A stretch of 64,000 bases of DNA from Akkermansia muciniphila (lineage in GTDB: Bacteria > Verrucomicrobiota > Verrucomicrobiia > Verrucomicrobiales > Akkermansiaceae), in NCBI RefSeq assembly GCF_900184965.1, contig NZ_FXYA01000002.1, positions 1 to 64,000 on the forward strand, written 5' to 3'. Shown here one piece after another: positions 45,667-54,789 of this stretch. How positions within the stretch are numbered: position 1 is the first letter of the stretch; each line of letters begins with the position of its first letter. A program made the translations under genes and the position numbers. A model generated the notes under the pieces. That model saw only the letters and a list, made by a program, of their open reading frames with translations. It was not told the DNA's origin and did not search any database.

Positions 45667-46446
45667 ATGAATTCGGCAGCCCCATTTTCCAGCCCTCCGG
45701 AGGAGGAAGGACCATGCGGCGACTGGACTTATCATGAATGGGCCGAGGCTTTTTCCACCAATGACCTGGCCCGCTCCCTGCCCCCGGGGCATATTGCCGT
45801 CTGCCGCGTCCAGACAGGAGGCCGGGGCAGATTCAACCGCAAATGGATAGGGGATAAAGGCGGCCTGTGGGCATCCTTCACCGTTCCCCTGACCGCTCCC
45901 GCGGATGCAGCGGCCGGCGTGCACTGGGGCCATTTGCCCCTGGTTGCGGGACTGGCCCTGTTCAACATGCTCCGCGGCATGGGGCTGGATTCCGTACGCC
46001 TGCGCTGGCCGAACGACCTGCTGGCGGGCAAATCCAAACTGGCGGGAATACTGGTGGAACGCCCGGCGGAGCACATGGCCGTCATCGGCATCGGCATCAA
46101 TGTTTTCAATGATGTAGCCTCCATCGCCGGGGAAATCAAGGACCCTCCGGCAAGGCTGTCGGATCTTGTTCGGAACTGCCCTTCGCTTCATGCCGTCATG
46201 GCTTCCCTGGGCAGTCATTTGAACCAGGTTCTCTCCGTCTTTTCCCGCGGCGGCATCCCCGCTCTCCAGGAGGGTCTGGCCCGGGCATGGGCCGGAGAAA
46301 GGCCGGTTTCCATTCTTACGGATGATGAAACCGTCCGGGGCATTTTTACAGGGATTGACGATCAGGGCAATCCTGTGCTATCCCTGCCGTCCGGCGCCGT
46401 CCGCGCCGTGCCGGCGCACCTGATCAACAGGCTTCTCGAAGAATGA
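45667..46446 (+). CDS. birA: Biotin--protein ligase (catalytic domain only)
   Basis: 259 residues that attach biotin to carrier lysines through biotinyl-AMP. Motifs are FSTNDLARS, the nucleotide loop QTGGRGRFNRKWIGDKGGLW, LRWPNDLLAGKSKLAGILVE and GIGINVFND. There is no N-terminal helix-turn-helix, so it is a non-regulatory ligase. The SH3-like C-terminal domain (GIFTGIDDQGNPVLSLPSG) is present. Placement between the beta subunit and the CoA-transferase gene fits production together with the biotin carrier encoded upstream. Confidence 0.93.
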   Translation: MNSAAPFSSPPEEEGPCGDWTYHEWAEAFSTNDLARSLPPGHIAVCRVQTGGRGRFNRKWIGDKGGLWASFTVPLTAPADAAAGVHWGHLPLVAGLALFNMLRGMGLDSVRLRWPNDLLAGKSKLAGILVERPAEHMAVIGIGINVFNDVASIAGEIKDPPARLSDLVRNCPSLHAVMASLGSHLNQVLSVFSRGGIPALQEGLARAWAGERPVSILTDDETVRGIFTGIDDQGNPVLSLPSGAVRAVPAHLINRLLEE

Positions 46447-46506
46447 GCCTGCCGCTCCGTTTTTACACGGGGTTTCTTTCTTTTTCATCCAACAAAAATC
46501 ACTGAC

Positions 46507-48003
46507 ATGAGTTACAAGGTACTGACACCAGAAGAAGCAGCAAGCCTGATCAAGCATGGCCACCATATTGGGCTGAGCGGATTCACTCCCGCCGGAACGG
46601 CCAAGGCCGTTACGGCCGCGCTGGCAAAAATTGCAGAAGCGGAACACGAAAAGGGGAACCCCTTCCAGGTGAGCGTTTTCACCGGCGCTTCCACCGGCGA
46701 TTCCTGCGACGGGATCCTTTCCCGGGCCAAGGCGATCCGCTACCGCGCTCCCTACACCACCAACGTTGACTTCCGCAAGGCGGTGAACAACGGGGAAATC
46801 GCCTATAATGACATCCATCTGTCCCAGATGGCCCAGGAAGTGCGCTACGGGTTCATGGGCAACGTGGACGTCGCCATTATTGAAGCCTGTGAAGTCACGG
46901 CTGACGGCAAAATTTATCTGACGGCCGCGGGCGGGATCGCTCCCACCATCTGCCGCCTGGCAGACAAAATTATCGTGGAATTAAACGCCGCCCACAGCAA
47001 GAGCGCCATGGGCCTGCATGACGTTTACGAACCCCTGGATCCTCCCTACCGCCGTGAAATTTCCATCTTCAAACCCAGCGACCGCATCGGCAAGCCGTAC
47101 ATCCAGGTTGACCCGAAGAAGATTGTGGGCGTGGTGGAAACCAACTGGCCGGACGAAGCCCGCTCCTTCGCCGCAGCGGATCCCCTGACTGATAAAATCG
47201 GGCAGAACGTGGCCGATTTCCTGGCCGCCGACATGAAACGGGGCATCATTCCCTCTACATTCCTGCCTCTCCAGTCCGGCGTAGGCAACATCGCAAACGC
47301 GGTGCTGGGCGCCCTGGGCCGCGACAAGACGATTCCCGCGTTCGAGATGTACACGGAAGTCATCCAGAACTCCGTCATCGGCCTGATCCGGGAAGGCCGC
47401 GTAAAGTTCGGCAGCGCCTGCTCCCTGACCGTAACGAACGACTGCCTGGAAGGCATTTACAGGGATATGGACTTTTTCCGCGACAAACTGGTGCTCCGCC
47501 CCTCGGAAATATCCAACAGTCCGGAAGTTATCCGCCGTCTCGGCGTCATCTCCATCAACACCGCCATTGAAGCCGACATTTACGGGAACGTCAACTCCAC
47601 GCACATCGGCGGCACGAAGATGATGAACGGCATCGGCGGCTCCGGCGACTTCACGCGCAACGCCTACATCTCCATTTTCACCTGCCCGTCCGTTGCCAAG
47701 GACGGCAAGATCAGCGCCATCGTCCCCATGGTTTCCCACCATGACCATACGGAACATGACGTCAATATCATTATTACCGAGCAGGGGGTCGCGGACCTGC
47801 GCGGCAAGAGCCCGAAAGAACGCGCCCAGACCATTATTGAAAACTGCGTCCACCCGGATTACAAAAACATCCTCTGGGATTACCTGAAGCTGTCTGACGG
47901 CAAAGCCCAGACGCCGCAATCTATCAAGGCCGCTTTGGGCATGCATGCCGAACTGGCCAGGAGCGGAGACATGAAGAATGTCGACTGGGCCCAGTATAAG
48001 TAA
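46507..48003 (+). CDS. Acetyl-CoA hydrolase/CoA-transferase family (succinate- or propionate-linked)
   Basis: 498 residues of the class I CoA-transferase family that includes AarC, Cat1 and ScpC. N-terminal ISLSGFTPAGTAKAV-like region reads IGLSGFTPAGTAKAV, followed by TGASTGDSCDGIL. The active-site Glu is expected in MYTEVIQNSVIGLIREGRV, with substrate loops QSGVGNIANAVLGAL and GGSGDFTRNAY. It would swap CoA from propionyl-CoA or succinyl-CoA to acetate or succinate. In this cluster a propionyl-CoA:succinate transfer would release propionate and regenerate succinyl-CoA for the mutase. The exact acceptor cannot be read from sequence. A terminator follows. Confidence 0.9.
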   Translation: MSYKVLTPEEAASLIKHGHHIGLSGFTPAGTAKAVTAALAKIAEAEHEKGNPFQVSVFTGASTGDSCDGILSRAKAIRYRAPYTTNVDFRKAVNNGEIAYNDIHLSQMAQEVRYGFMGNVDVAIIEACEVTADGKIYLTAAGGIAPTICRLADKIIVELNAAHSKSAMGLHDVYEPLDPPYRREISIFKPSDRIGKPYIQVDPKKIVGVVETNWPDEARSFAAADPLTDKIGQNVADFLAADMKRGIIPSTFLPLQSGVGNIANAVLGALGRDKTIPAFEMYTEVIQNSVIGLIREGRVKFGSACSLTVTNDCLEGIYRDMDFFRDKLVLRPSEISNSPEVIRRLGVISINTAIEADIYGNVNSTHIGGTKMMNGIGGSGDFTRNAYISIFTCPSVAKDGKISAIVPMVSHHDHTEHDVNIIITEQGVADLRGKSPKERAQTIIENCVHPDYKNILWDYLKLSDGKAQTPQSIKAALGMHAELARSGDMKNVDWAQYK

Positions 48004-48056
48004 TTCCCGCATGCCGTCATTCGCATTGGCATCCATGAATTCACGCTGACTACTCA

Positions 48057-48095
48057 GGACCGCTTCCGCAAAGGGAGCGGTCCTTTTCCTTTTTT
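48057..48095 (+). terminator. Rho-independent terminator ending the propionate cluster
   Basis: GGACCGCT and AGCGGTCC pair perfectly around an 11-nt loop and are followed by TTTTCCTTTTTT. It lies 54 bp after the CoA-transferase stop. Confidence 0.88.
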
Positions 48096-48123
48096 CCGTT
48101 CCCCGCTCCCCCGTCTCTTCATC

Positions 48124-48825
48124 ATGAACTGGATGATTTACCCCGCCGCCAAGGCTTTCATCAAAGTCTGCGCCGTCCTTTTCGGCGCGGGCGTCGCAAC
48201 GGCTGTCCTTATCCATCTGTTCATGCCCTGGTTCCTCCGCTCTCCCCGGACAGCCGCGCCCTTCCTGCTTTTGGGGACAGGGGCGGAATTGCTCTCCATC
48301 CTTTCCCTGTCCCTCCTCCTATTCTGGGGCGCCAGAGTTCTGCTGGCCTCCCGGGGAAGCAGGATAACAAGAAATCTGAGCGTGCTGGCCTTGCTGCCCG
48401 CCCTGTACGCGCTCCTCATTCCCTTTGCGGGCATGCCCGCCCCATCGCAATACACGGAAATGGACAGGGTTTGGGAGATCCTCCTCCTTCTGGCGGCCGT
48501 CACTTCTTTTTTTTCCTTCCCTTATACGGCGGGATACGGCGCCGCAGGCAGAAAATTATTCCTGTCCTGGGGAATTGCGGCGGCGGGCTGCGGGTTGCAG
48601 AGCGCCCTGTTCTTTCTCGCCGTCCTGTTGCGGCAGTTCCTGTCCACCGCGGTTCCCTCCCTGGCTGCGCCAACTGCATGGCTGGCCGTTCTCCTGTCCT
48701 GCGGCCTGGAAATCATGCTGGCGGCCCTTTCCGTCATTCTGGCGCGGCGCCTGTTCAAAAATGTCATGTCCATAGCGTCCATGCCGGAACCGATGGATCC
48801 CGCCATGCCGGGCAACCGCCCCTGA
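48124..48825 (+). CDS. Multi-helix membrane protein of unknown function
   Basis: 233 residues with about six hydrophobic helices spread along the chain (for example VCAVLFGAGVATAVLIHLF, LLSILSLSLLLFWGARVLL, LQSALFFLAVLLRQFL and WLAVLLSCGLEIMLAALSV). There is a basic loop RGSRITRN and a short acidic/proline-rich C terminus (MPEPMDPAMPG). No family was recognised. It starts 29 bp after the terminator and is probably transcribed separately. The next 240 bp, before rfbA, hold no gene I can support. Confidence 0.72.
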   Translation: MNWMIYPAAKAFIKVCAVLFGAGVATAVLIHLFMPWFLRSPRTAAPFLLLGTGAELLSILSLSLLLFWGARVLLASRGSRITRNLSVLALLPALYALLIPFAGMPAPSQYTEMDRVWEILLLLAAVTSFFSFPYTAGYGAAGRKLFLSWGIAAAGCGLQSALFFLAVLLRQFLSTAVPSLAAPTAWLAVLLSCGLEIMLAALSVILARRLFKNVMSIASMPEPMDPAMPGNRP

Positions 48826-49068
48826 CTTCCTCCCTGCCTTCATGTTTACAGCCAGTTGGAAGGGGTTACCCCCAGTCCGCGGCATGAATACGTGAACCGC
48901 TCACGGCATGAAAGGCTTTTACGGCCTTGAGCAGACAACGTCCGGAAATTTCCGCCGGCACGGCCACCGCATGGAAAACATCGCCGGGAAGCAAACCGCC
49001 CCCTCCCACGAAAACCAAGGGATTTGCAGGGTCGCCCCTTCCAGTTCCCTTGCTGACCTCAGACAGCC

Positions 49069-49932
49069 CTATTTCACCAATTCATCCAAATACCGGCCAT
49101 AACCGTTATTGTTCATGGCTCCGGCCTGGGAACGCAGCGTCTCCGGGGAAATCCAGCCGTTATTAAAGGCTATCTCCTCCAGGCACGCCACCTTGAACCC
49201 CTGGTGATGCTCCAACGTGCGAACGAACATGGAAGCCTCCAGAAGGGTATCGTGCGTGCCCGTATCCAGCCACGTATAGCCGCGCGCCAGCTTTTCCACG
49301 CGCAACAGGCCCTGCTTCAGGTATTCCTGATTCACGGAGGTAATTTCCAACTCGCCCCGGGAGGACTTGGGAATCCTTTTGGCGATCTCCACCACCCGGT
49401 TGTCGTAAAAATAGAGGCCCGTCACCGCCATGTCCGATTTGGGCCTCAGCGGTTTTTCCTCAATGGATACCGCCTTCCCCTCATCATTGAATTCCACTAC
49501 CCCGAAACGCTGCGGGTCATGCACCTGGTAACCGAAAATGGTCGCTCCGCTCGTCAGTTTGGCGGCCCGCCTCAGCTTCTCCGTCAGGCCGCGCCCGTAA
49601 AAAATATTGTCCCCCAGCACCAGGGCTACGGAATCCTTTCCGATGAACTCCTCTCCAATAATAAATGCCTGCGCCAGCCCCTCCGGCCTGGGTTGCTCCC
49701 TGTATTCAAAGGAGACGCCGAACCTGCTGCCGTCCCCCAGCAAATCCCGGTACAGGGGCAGGTCCCGGGGCGTGGAAATGATGAGGATTTCCCGTATTCC
49801 GGCCAGCATCAGCACGGAGATGGGATAATAAACCATCGGCTTATCGTAAACGGGCAGCAGTTGCTTGCTGACGGAAAGCGTAACGGGATGCAGCCGCGTG
49901 CCGCTTCCCCCGGCCAGAACAATACCTTTCAT
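49069..49932 (-). CDS. rfbA: Glucose-1-phosphate thymidylyltransferase
   Basis: 287 residues that make dTDP-glucose from glucose-1-phosphate and dTTP, the first step to dTDP-rhamnose and related sugars. The nucleotide loop is [17 protein letters not shown], followed by [18 protein letters not shown] and [10 protein letters not shown]. The domain is complete through [14 protein letters not shown]. An AGGAGG site five bases before the start overlaps the rfbB stop, so translation is efficient and coupled. rfbC and rfbD do not follow in this window; 240 bp separate it from the opposing membrane-protein gene. Confidence 0.96.
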   Translation of the reverse strand: MKGIVLAGGSGTRLHPVTLSVSKQLLPVYDKPMVYYPISVLMLAGIREILIISTPRDLPLYRDLLGDGSRFGVSFEYREQPRPEGLAQAFIIGEEFIGKDSVALVLGDNIFYGRGLTEKLRRAAKLTSGATIFGYQVHDPQRFGVVEFNDEGKAVSIEEKPLRPKSDMAVTGLYFYDNRVVEIAKRIPKSSRGELEITSVNQEYLKQGLLRVEKLARGYTWLDTGTHDTLLEASMFVRTLEHHQGFKVACLEEIAFNNGWISPETLRSQAGAMNNNGYGRYLDELVK

Positions 49933-49937
49933 ATCAA

Positions 49938-49943
49938 CCTCCT
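49938..49943 (-). promoter_or_regulatory. Strong Shine-Dalgarno site of rfbA
   Basis: AGGAGG on the minus strand, five bases before the rfbA ATG and overlapping the TAG of rfbB. It is unusually good for this window, where most genes have weak sites. Confidence 0.85.
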
Positions 49944-50994
49944 AGCCATTGGTTCCAAGACGTTCCAGGCGGTATTCCCCGGACAGGATGCCCCGCCACC
50001 ATTCCTCATGGTCCAGATACCACTGAATGGTCTTTCTGAATCCGGAAGAATGGTCCTGGCGCGGAGCCCATCCCAATTCCCTCCGTATTTTGGAAGCGTC
50101 AATCGCATAGCGCAGGTCATGGCCCGGCCTGTCCTGAACAAAGGTGATTTGCTCCCGGTAGCTCCGGCCGTCCGTTCGCGGCCGCAATTCATCCAGATGG
50201 GAACACAGCAGCTCCACCAGTTCCAGATTGGTCTTCTCGTTATTGCCGCCGATGTTGTACGTCTCTCCGGGTTTTCCGCAGGAAACGACCTTCAGCAGCG
50301 CCTCGCAGTGATCCCCCACATACAGCCAATCCCTCACGTTTTCCCCTTTGCCGTATACAGGGATGGGGTCCCCGCCCAGCGCTTTCAGGATAACGACGGG
50401 GATCAGCTTTTCCGGGAACTGGTAAGGGCCGTAATTGTTGGAACAGTTGGTGATCAGCACGGGCAGCCCGTACGTATCGTGCCAGGCGCGCACCAGGTGG
50501 TCGCTGGAAGCCTTGCTGGCGGAATACGGGGAATGGGGGCGATACGGCGTGGATTCCGTGAACAGGCCTTCCTTTCCCAGGGAGCCGTACACCTCATCCG
50601 TGGAAATGTGATGGAAGCGGAAGCGCTCCTTTTTCTCCCCTTCTAGGGAGCGATAATATTCCAGGGCGGCCTGAAGCAAGGAAAAAGTGCCCATGACGTT
50701 GGTGGTCATAAAGTTTCCCGGATCGTCAATGGAACGGTCCACATGGGACTCCGCCGCCAGGTGCATTACCCAGTCCGGCCCGTACTCCCGCAGGGTGCGG
50801 CTCATCAGGGAAGCGTCCCGGACGTCGGCGTGCAGAAAGCGGTATGCCGGGGAATCCGCCAAACCGTCCAGGGAATGGATGTTGCCGGCATAGGTCAGGG
50901 CGTCAATATTCAGGACTTCATGGCCGCGCTCCAGCAGCAGCCTGACCAGATTGGAGCCAATGAATCCGGCGCCGCCCGTAACGATAACTTTCAT
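49942..50994 (-). CDS. rfbB: dTDP-glucose 4,6-dehydratase
   Basis: 350 residues from the ATG at 50994, where the Rossmann start [20 protein letters not shown] begins; the longer open frame to 51033 is not needed. It oxidises and dehydrates dTDP-glucose to the 4-keto-6-deoxy sugar. Catalytic features are the Thr-Asp-Glu in HISTDEVYG and the Tyr-Lys of [12 protein letters not shown]. Other landmarks are [13 protein letters not shown] and [13 protein letters not shown]. It is the first gene of the rfbB-rfbA pair, reversed from the common order. The downstream rfbC and rfbD steps must be encoded elsewhere. Confidence 0.96.
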   Translation of the reverse strand: MKVIVTGGAGFIGSNLVRLLLERGHEVLNIDALTYAGNIHSLDGLADSPAYRFLHADVRDASLMSRTLREYGPDWVMHLAAESHVDRSIDDPGNFMTTNVMGTFSLLQAALEYYRSLEGEKKERFRFHHISTDEVYGSLGKEGLFTESTPYRPHSPYSASKASSDHLVRAWHDTYGLPVLITNCSNNYGPYQFPEKLIPVVILKALGGDPIPVYGKGENVRDWLYVGDHCEALLKVVSCGKPGETYNIGGNNEKTNLELVELLCSHLDELRPRTDGRSYREQITFVQDRPGHDLRYAIDASKIRRELGWAPRQDHSSGFRKTIQWYLDHEEWWRGILSGEYRLERLGTNG

Positions 50995-51047
50995 AGCACT
51001 GTTTTCAGGGAAAGATGCGGCGCCATTATACAACAGCGGCGTTTTTT

Positions 51048-51093
51048 TTCAAAACAAATCCGCCCATGCCGCGGGAACGCAGCGGCATGGGCG
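51048..51093 (-). terminator. Terminator-like hairpin after pfkA
   Basis: A perfect 12-bp stem on the minus strand (CGCCCATGCCGC with GCGGCATGGGCG, 9-nt loop) begins 34 bp after the pfkA stop and is followed by GATTTGTTTTG. The T run is imperfect, so it may be a weak terminator or a stabilising structure. Confidence 0.65.
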
Positions 51094-51126
51094 CGGAAAA
51101 GCGGGGATCCGTAACCGCAGAGACGG

Positions 51127-52089
51127 CTAGCAGCTCAGCTCCCGGCAAAGGTTGATGATATCCTGGTTCACGGAGTACTGCTGCCCGGCCACGGAATCCA
51201 GGGAGGCATAGCCGTACTGGCCGTCATGATACACCATGATCTGGTTGATGTCCCCATTGTTAAGAGCTTCCACGGCGCGGGTGGCAAAACGGGTCCCCAT
51301 CAGGCGGTCACGGGCGGTGGGGGAACCGCCGCGCTGCACATGGCCCAGCACGGTCAGGCGGGTATCCATGCCGGCGCGTTCCGTCAGCCAGCGGGTCAGG
51401 TACTGCGCCACGCGGGTGCCTTCCGCCACCACGGCAATGATGCAGCTTCCCTCCTCATTGATGACAGGCTGGAGGCGCTTGTAAATGGATTCCAGGTCAT
51501 ACGGAATTTCAGGGACAATGCAGATGTCCGCCGCGCTGCAAAGAGCGGTGGTCATCGCCAGATAGCCGCAGTCCCGGCCCATCGTTTCAATCACGAAAGC
51601 GCGGTGATGGGAACGGGCCGTATCACGAACGGAATCAATGCAGTCCAGAATCACGTTCTGGGCCGTGTCCACGCCCAGGCAGTAGTCCGTACCGGCAATG
51701 TCGTTGTCAATCGTGGCCGGAATACCGGCGAAAGGCACTTCAAAATCATTGAAAAAGTCGTTCAGGGCGCGGAAAGAGCCGTCTCCGCCCATAATGATGA
51801 GCTTGTCGATGTTGCGTTCCTTCAGATGCTCGTAGGCCTGCCTGCGGAATTCGTAGTCGAAAAAGCGCTTGGACCGTGAAGAACGGAGGAGAGTTCCGCC
51901 CCTGTAGATCATGTCGCTGGTCAGCTCCCGGGTAGCTTCCTTGATTTTTCCATCAATCAGTCCTTCCAAACCGTCATAAACAACGTACGGATTCATTCCA
52001 AGCTGGCGGGCATGGTCCACTGCCGCCTTGATCGCCGGGTTCATTCCGGCGGCGTCGCCGCCAGATGTCATAATGGCTATTCCACTCAT
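51127..52089 (-). CDS. pfkA: ATP-dependent 6-phosphofructokinase
   Basis: 320 residues, the usual size of bacterial PfkA. It phosphorylates fructose-6-phosphate in glycolysis. The phosphate loop reads MTSGGDAAGMN (the more usual form is SGGDAPGMN). IIMGGDGSFRA contains the GGDGS that marks ATP use, where PPi-dependent enzymes have GGDDT. The catalytic segment is GIPATIDNDIAGTD, followed by ETMGRDCGYLA and VLGHVQRGGSPTARDR. The gene stands alone, with a hairpin after it and rfbB 133 bp downstream on the same strand. Confidence 0.95.
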   Translation of the reverse strand: MSGIAIMTSGGDAAGMNPAIKAAVDHARQLGMNPYVVYDGLEGLIDGKIKEATRELTSDMIYRGGTLLRSSRSKRFFDYEFRRQAYEHLKERNIDKLIIMGGDGSFRALNDFFNDFEVPFAGIPATIDNDIAGTDYCLGVDTAQNVILDCIDSVRDTARSHHRAFVIETMGRDCGYLAMTTALCSAADICIVPEIPYDLESIYKRLQPVINEEGSCIIAVVAEGTRVAQYLTRWLTERAGMDTRLTVLGHVQRGGSPTARDRLMGTRFATRAVEALNNGDINQIMVYHDGQYGYASLDSVAGQQYSVNQDIINLCRELSC

Positions 52090-52199
52090 AAGTAATAAGG
52101 TTAACTTGTCCGGGGGGAAATGTTACCGGGCGGAACAAATAATGCAAGCGCGGAGTTTTTACTGGCGCAATAAACGGTAACGCTTCATGATGCGGAGGC

Positions 52200-52931
52200 A
52201 TGAACGACACTGCAGCAGCCATTCTGAAAGCCACGGCCGCCCTCCGGGACGGCACGGAACGGCTCCGGTTCGGAGCTCCGGTCCATGTTACCTACAACCC
52301 TCTTACTTATGCATGGAACCCGCATGAACAGTATGTGCGCACCTATGGAAACGGGGAAAAGGGCCATTTGTTCCTGGGCATGAATCCCGGCCCCTTCGGC
52401 ATGGCCCAGACGGGCGTCCCCTTCGGGGAAGTGGATGCCGTCGTCAACTGGCTGCACATCCGCGGAGAGGTGGGGCGTCCGGAACATACCCATCCCAAAC
52501 GTCCCGTGGAAGGCTTCGGCTGCCCCAGGTCGGAAGTCAGCGGCCGCCGCCTGTGGGGACTTTTCGCGGAAGCTTTCGGCACCGCGGAAAACTTCTTCCG
52601 GCACAATTACGTGGCCAATTACTGCCCGCTGATCTGGATGGGCGCCACCGGGGCCAACATCACGCCGGACAAACTGCCGGCGGAACAGCGCGCCGCCGTG
52701 GACGCGGTATGCATGGAGCACCTGCTTTCCCTCATCACCATCCTGAATCCCCATACGCTGGTAGGGGTGGGAGCCTACGCCACGCAGAAACTGCGGGACG
52801 CCGCCTCCCGGCTCCCCGGCAAGAACTTCACCATCGGCACGTTGCTCCACCCAAGCCCCGCCAGCCCCATCGCCAACAAACTCTGGCCGGAACGCCCCAT
52901 CCAGCAGCTTAAGGAACTGGGCATTTTATAA
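52200..52931 (+). CDS. SMUG1-like single-strand-selective uracil-DNA glycosylase
   Basis: 243 residues. The uracil-recognition loop GMNPGPFGMAQTGVPFG and the late HPSPASPIANKLWP are those of SMUG1, better known from animals and found in scattered bacteria. The first loop carries Asn in place of the Asp of family 1 enzymes. It excises uracil and some oxidised uracils such as hydroxymethyluracil from DNA. Other features are HKRPVEGFGCPRSEVSG-like text (PKRPVEGFGCPRSEVSG) and NYVANYCPLIWMG. It is divergent from pfkA. A GCGGAGG site precedes the start. Confidence 0.92.
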   Translation: MNDTAAAILKATAALRDGTERLRFGAPVHVTYNPLTYAWNPHEQYVRTYGNGEKGHLFLGMNPGPFGMAQTGVPFGEVDAVVNWLHIRGEVGRPEHTHPKRPVEGFGCPRSEVSGRRLWGLFAEAFGTAENFFRHNYVANYCPLIWMGATGANITPDKLPAEQRAAVDAVCMEHLLSLITILNPHTLVGVGAYATQKLRDAASRLPGKNFTIGTLLHPSPASPIANKLWPERPIQQLKELGIL

Positions 52932-53268
52932 AGAATGGGGAGGTTAGAGCGGAGAGTTCCGTGACATGAAAGGAATCACCGGAGCAACAAGCCGGAAATT
53001 TGCGGTTCATGCTGTTCACCTGCGGCAATTCCCGCGCCACGGCGGGAGCGGGCCCGTGTTTTCAAACAATGATTGAGACGCGGCGCCGGCGTCACCGGGG
53101 CGGAGAAGGACATAAACGCCTCCCCGCCTCCATTGCAAAAACAGCCTTCCGCCAGACCAATCATCATCTTTAGCCGGAAAACCCTCCGCTCTCCCCCGCA
53201 GGCCTTTTTACTGGACAGGGAGAAAAGGGTTCCGTACAGTTTCCGCGATCTTCAAGCGTTCCGAATTT
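52932..53268. other. Intergenic region upstream of gatB
   Basis: About 340 bp of GC-rich sequence. There is no convincing gene on either strand and no clear riboswitch or tRNA. The gatB promoter is presumably in the last 100 bp, but I could not identify it. Confidence 0.4.
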
Positions 53269-54735
53269 ATGGCAATTTCAGATTACATCGTGACCATTGG
53301 CCTGGAAGTCCACTGCCAGATCAAGACAAAGAGCAAAATGTTCTGCTCCTGCGAAACCGGCTTTGGCTTTGAACCCAATACGCGTGTGTGCCCCACCTGC
53401 CTGGGGCTGCCGGGCGCCCTGCCCGTCCTGAATGAATTCGCCATTGAACGCACGCTGCTGACCGGCCTGATGCTGGGATGTTCCAGCCCGGAGATTTCCC
53501 AGTGGGACCGCAAGAATTATTTCTATCCGGACATGGCTAAAAATTACCAGACCTCCCAGCTGGATCTTCCGCTGTGCCTGGGCGGGGAAGTGCCCCTGTA
53601 CCCCTGGTCCTATCCTAATGACGTAATCAAAGCCGGCGTCCCCCCTTTCCGCACCGTGAAGCTGACCCGCATCCACCTGGAAGAAGACGCGGCGAAGATT
53701 ACCCATCACGCCAATTATTCCCTGATCGACTACAACCGCGCGGGGTCCGCCCTGATGGAAATCGTTTCCGAGCCGGACATCGACACCCCGGAAGAAGCCT
53801 ACGCCTATCTCAAGTCCCTCCAGCAGATTCTGAATTACGGGGATATTTCCGACGCGGACATGGAAAAGGGCCAGATGCGGTGCGATGTGAATATTTCCCT
53901 GCGTCCCCACGGACAGAAGGAACTGGGAGCCAAGGTGGAAATGAAGAACATCAATTCCATGTCCGCCGTCCGCAGAGCCCTTCATGATGAAATCCGGCGC
54001 CAGGCGGAAGAACTGGACATGGGCATTCCTCAAATCCAGTCCACCCGCCGCTGGGACGACGAACGCGGAGAAAGCGTCGTCATGCGCACCAAGGAAGACG
54101 CGCACGATTACCGTTATTTCCCCTGCCCGGATCTGGTTCCCGTATGCACGGCCCCCCTGGTGGAGAAGGTGCGCGGACAGATTCCCGAGCTGCCCCAGGA
54201 ACGGCAGAAACGCTTCATGGAGGAATATGGCCTGAGCGAGTATGACGCCAACGTGCTGGTGGGGGATCTGGAGCTGGCGCGCTTTTTTGAAGAGGCGGCG
54301 CGGGGAACCGCCAGCGGCAAAAAAATCGCCAACTGGGTTATCAACAACATTTCCGCCGTGCTGAACGAAAAAGGCATGAGGCCGTCTGAATGCCCGGTAA
54401 AACCCGGCGCCATCCGGAAGCTGATCGCCATTATTGACGACGGCACCGTTTCCAACAACCAGGCCAAGGACGTATTCGCCAAGATGTGGGATGAACCGGC
54501 CCTCGCCGCAGCGCAGGCCGCCAAGCTGCTGGGCTTTGAAAAGGCGGATTCCTCTTTTCTGGACGGCATCGTGCGGGAAGTTATTTCCGCCAATCCGGAC
54601 AAGGTGGCGGAAATACAGGGAGGCAACGAGAAGCTCCTGAACTGGCTCACCGGCCAGGTCATGAAGGCCGCCAAAGGCAAGGCCAACCCGAAAATCGTAA
54701 CGGAAGCGCTGAAACAGGCCCTTTCCCTGAAGTGA
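53269..54735 (+). CDS. gatB: Aspartyl/glutamyl-tRNA(Asn/Gln) amidotransferase subunit B
   Basis: 488 residues. GatB activates misacylated Glu-tRNA-Gln or Asp-tRNA-Asn and accepts ammonia from GatA. Signatures: TIGLEVHCQIKTKSKMFCSC (first Cys pair of the zinc site), NTRVCPTCLGLPGALPVLN, DRKNYFYPDMAKNYQ, DYNRAGSALMEIVSEPD and QSTRRWDDERGESVVMRTKE. The C-terminal YqeY-like helical tail (about 330-485) is complete. gatA and gatC are not adjacent, as is common outside Gram-positives. Its presence implies indirect charging of Gln and/or Asn tRNA. Confidence 0.97.
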   Translation: MAISDYIVTIGLEVHCQIKTKSKMFCSCETGFGFEPNTRVCPTCLGLPGALPVLNEFAIERTLLTGLMLGCSSPEISQWDRKNYFYPDMAKNYQTSQLDLPLCLGGEVPLYPWSYPNDVIKAGVPPFRTVKLTRIHLEEDAAKITHHANYSLIDYNRAGSALMEIVSEPDIDTPEEAYAYLKSLQQILNYGDISDADMEKGQMRCDVNISLRPHGQKELGAKVEMKNINSMSAVRRALHDEIRRQAEELDMGIPQIQSTRRWDDERGESVVMRTKEDAHDYRYFPCPDLVPVCTAPLVEKVRGQIPELPQERQKRFMEEYGLSEYDANVLVGDLELARFFEEAARGTASGKKIANWVINNISAVLNEKGMRPSECPVKPGAIRKLIAIIDDGTVSNNQAKDVFAKMWDEPALAAAQAAKLLGFEKADSSFLDGIVREVISANPDKVAEIQGGNEKLLNWLTGQVMKAAKGKANPKIVTEALKQALSLK

Positions 54736-54789
54736 CCCCAAACAAAGAGCCGCTTTCCTTCCCGGTTTCCGGCTCCAGCCCGCAGGGCA

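Noticed and set aside
48866-49081. About 70 codons open on the minus strand just after rfbA (FVGGGGLLPGDVFHAV), ending at 48866
   Set aside because: No start codon and no similarity that I recognise. It could be a remnant of a lost rfb gene, but equally a chance frame.
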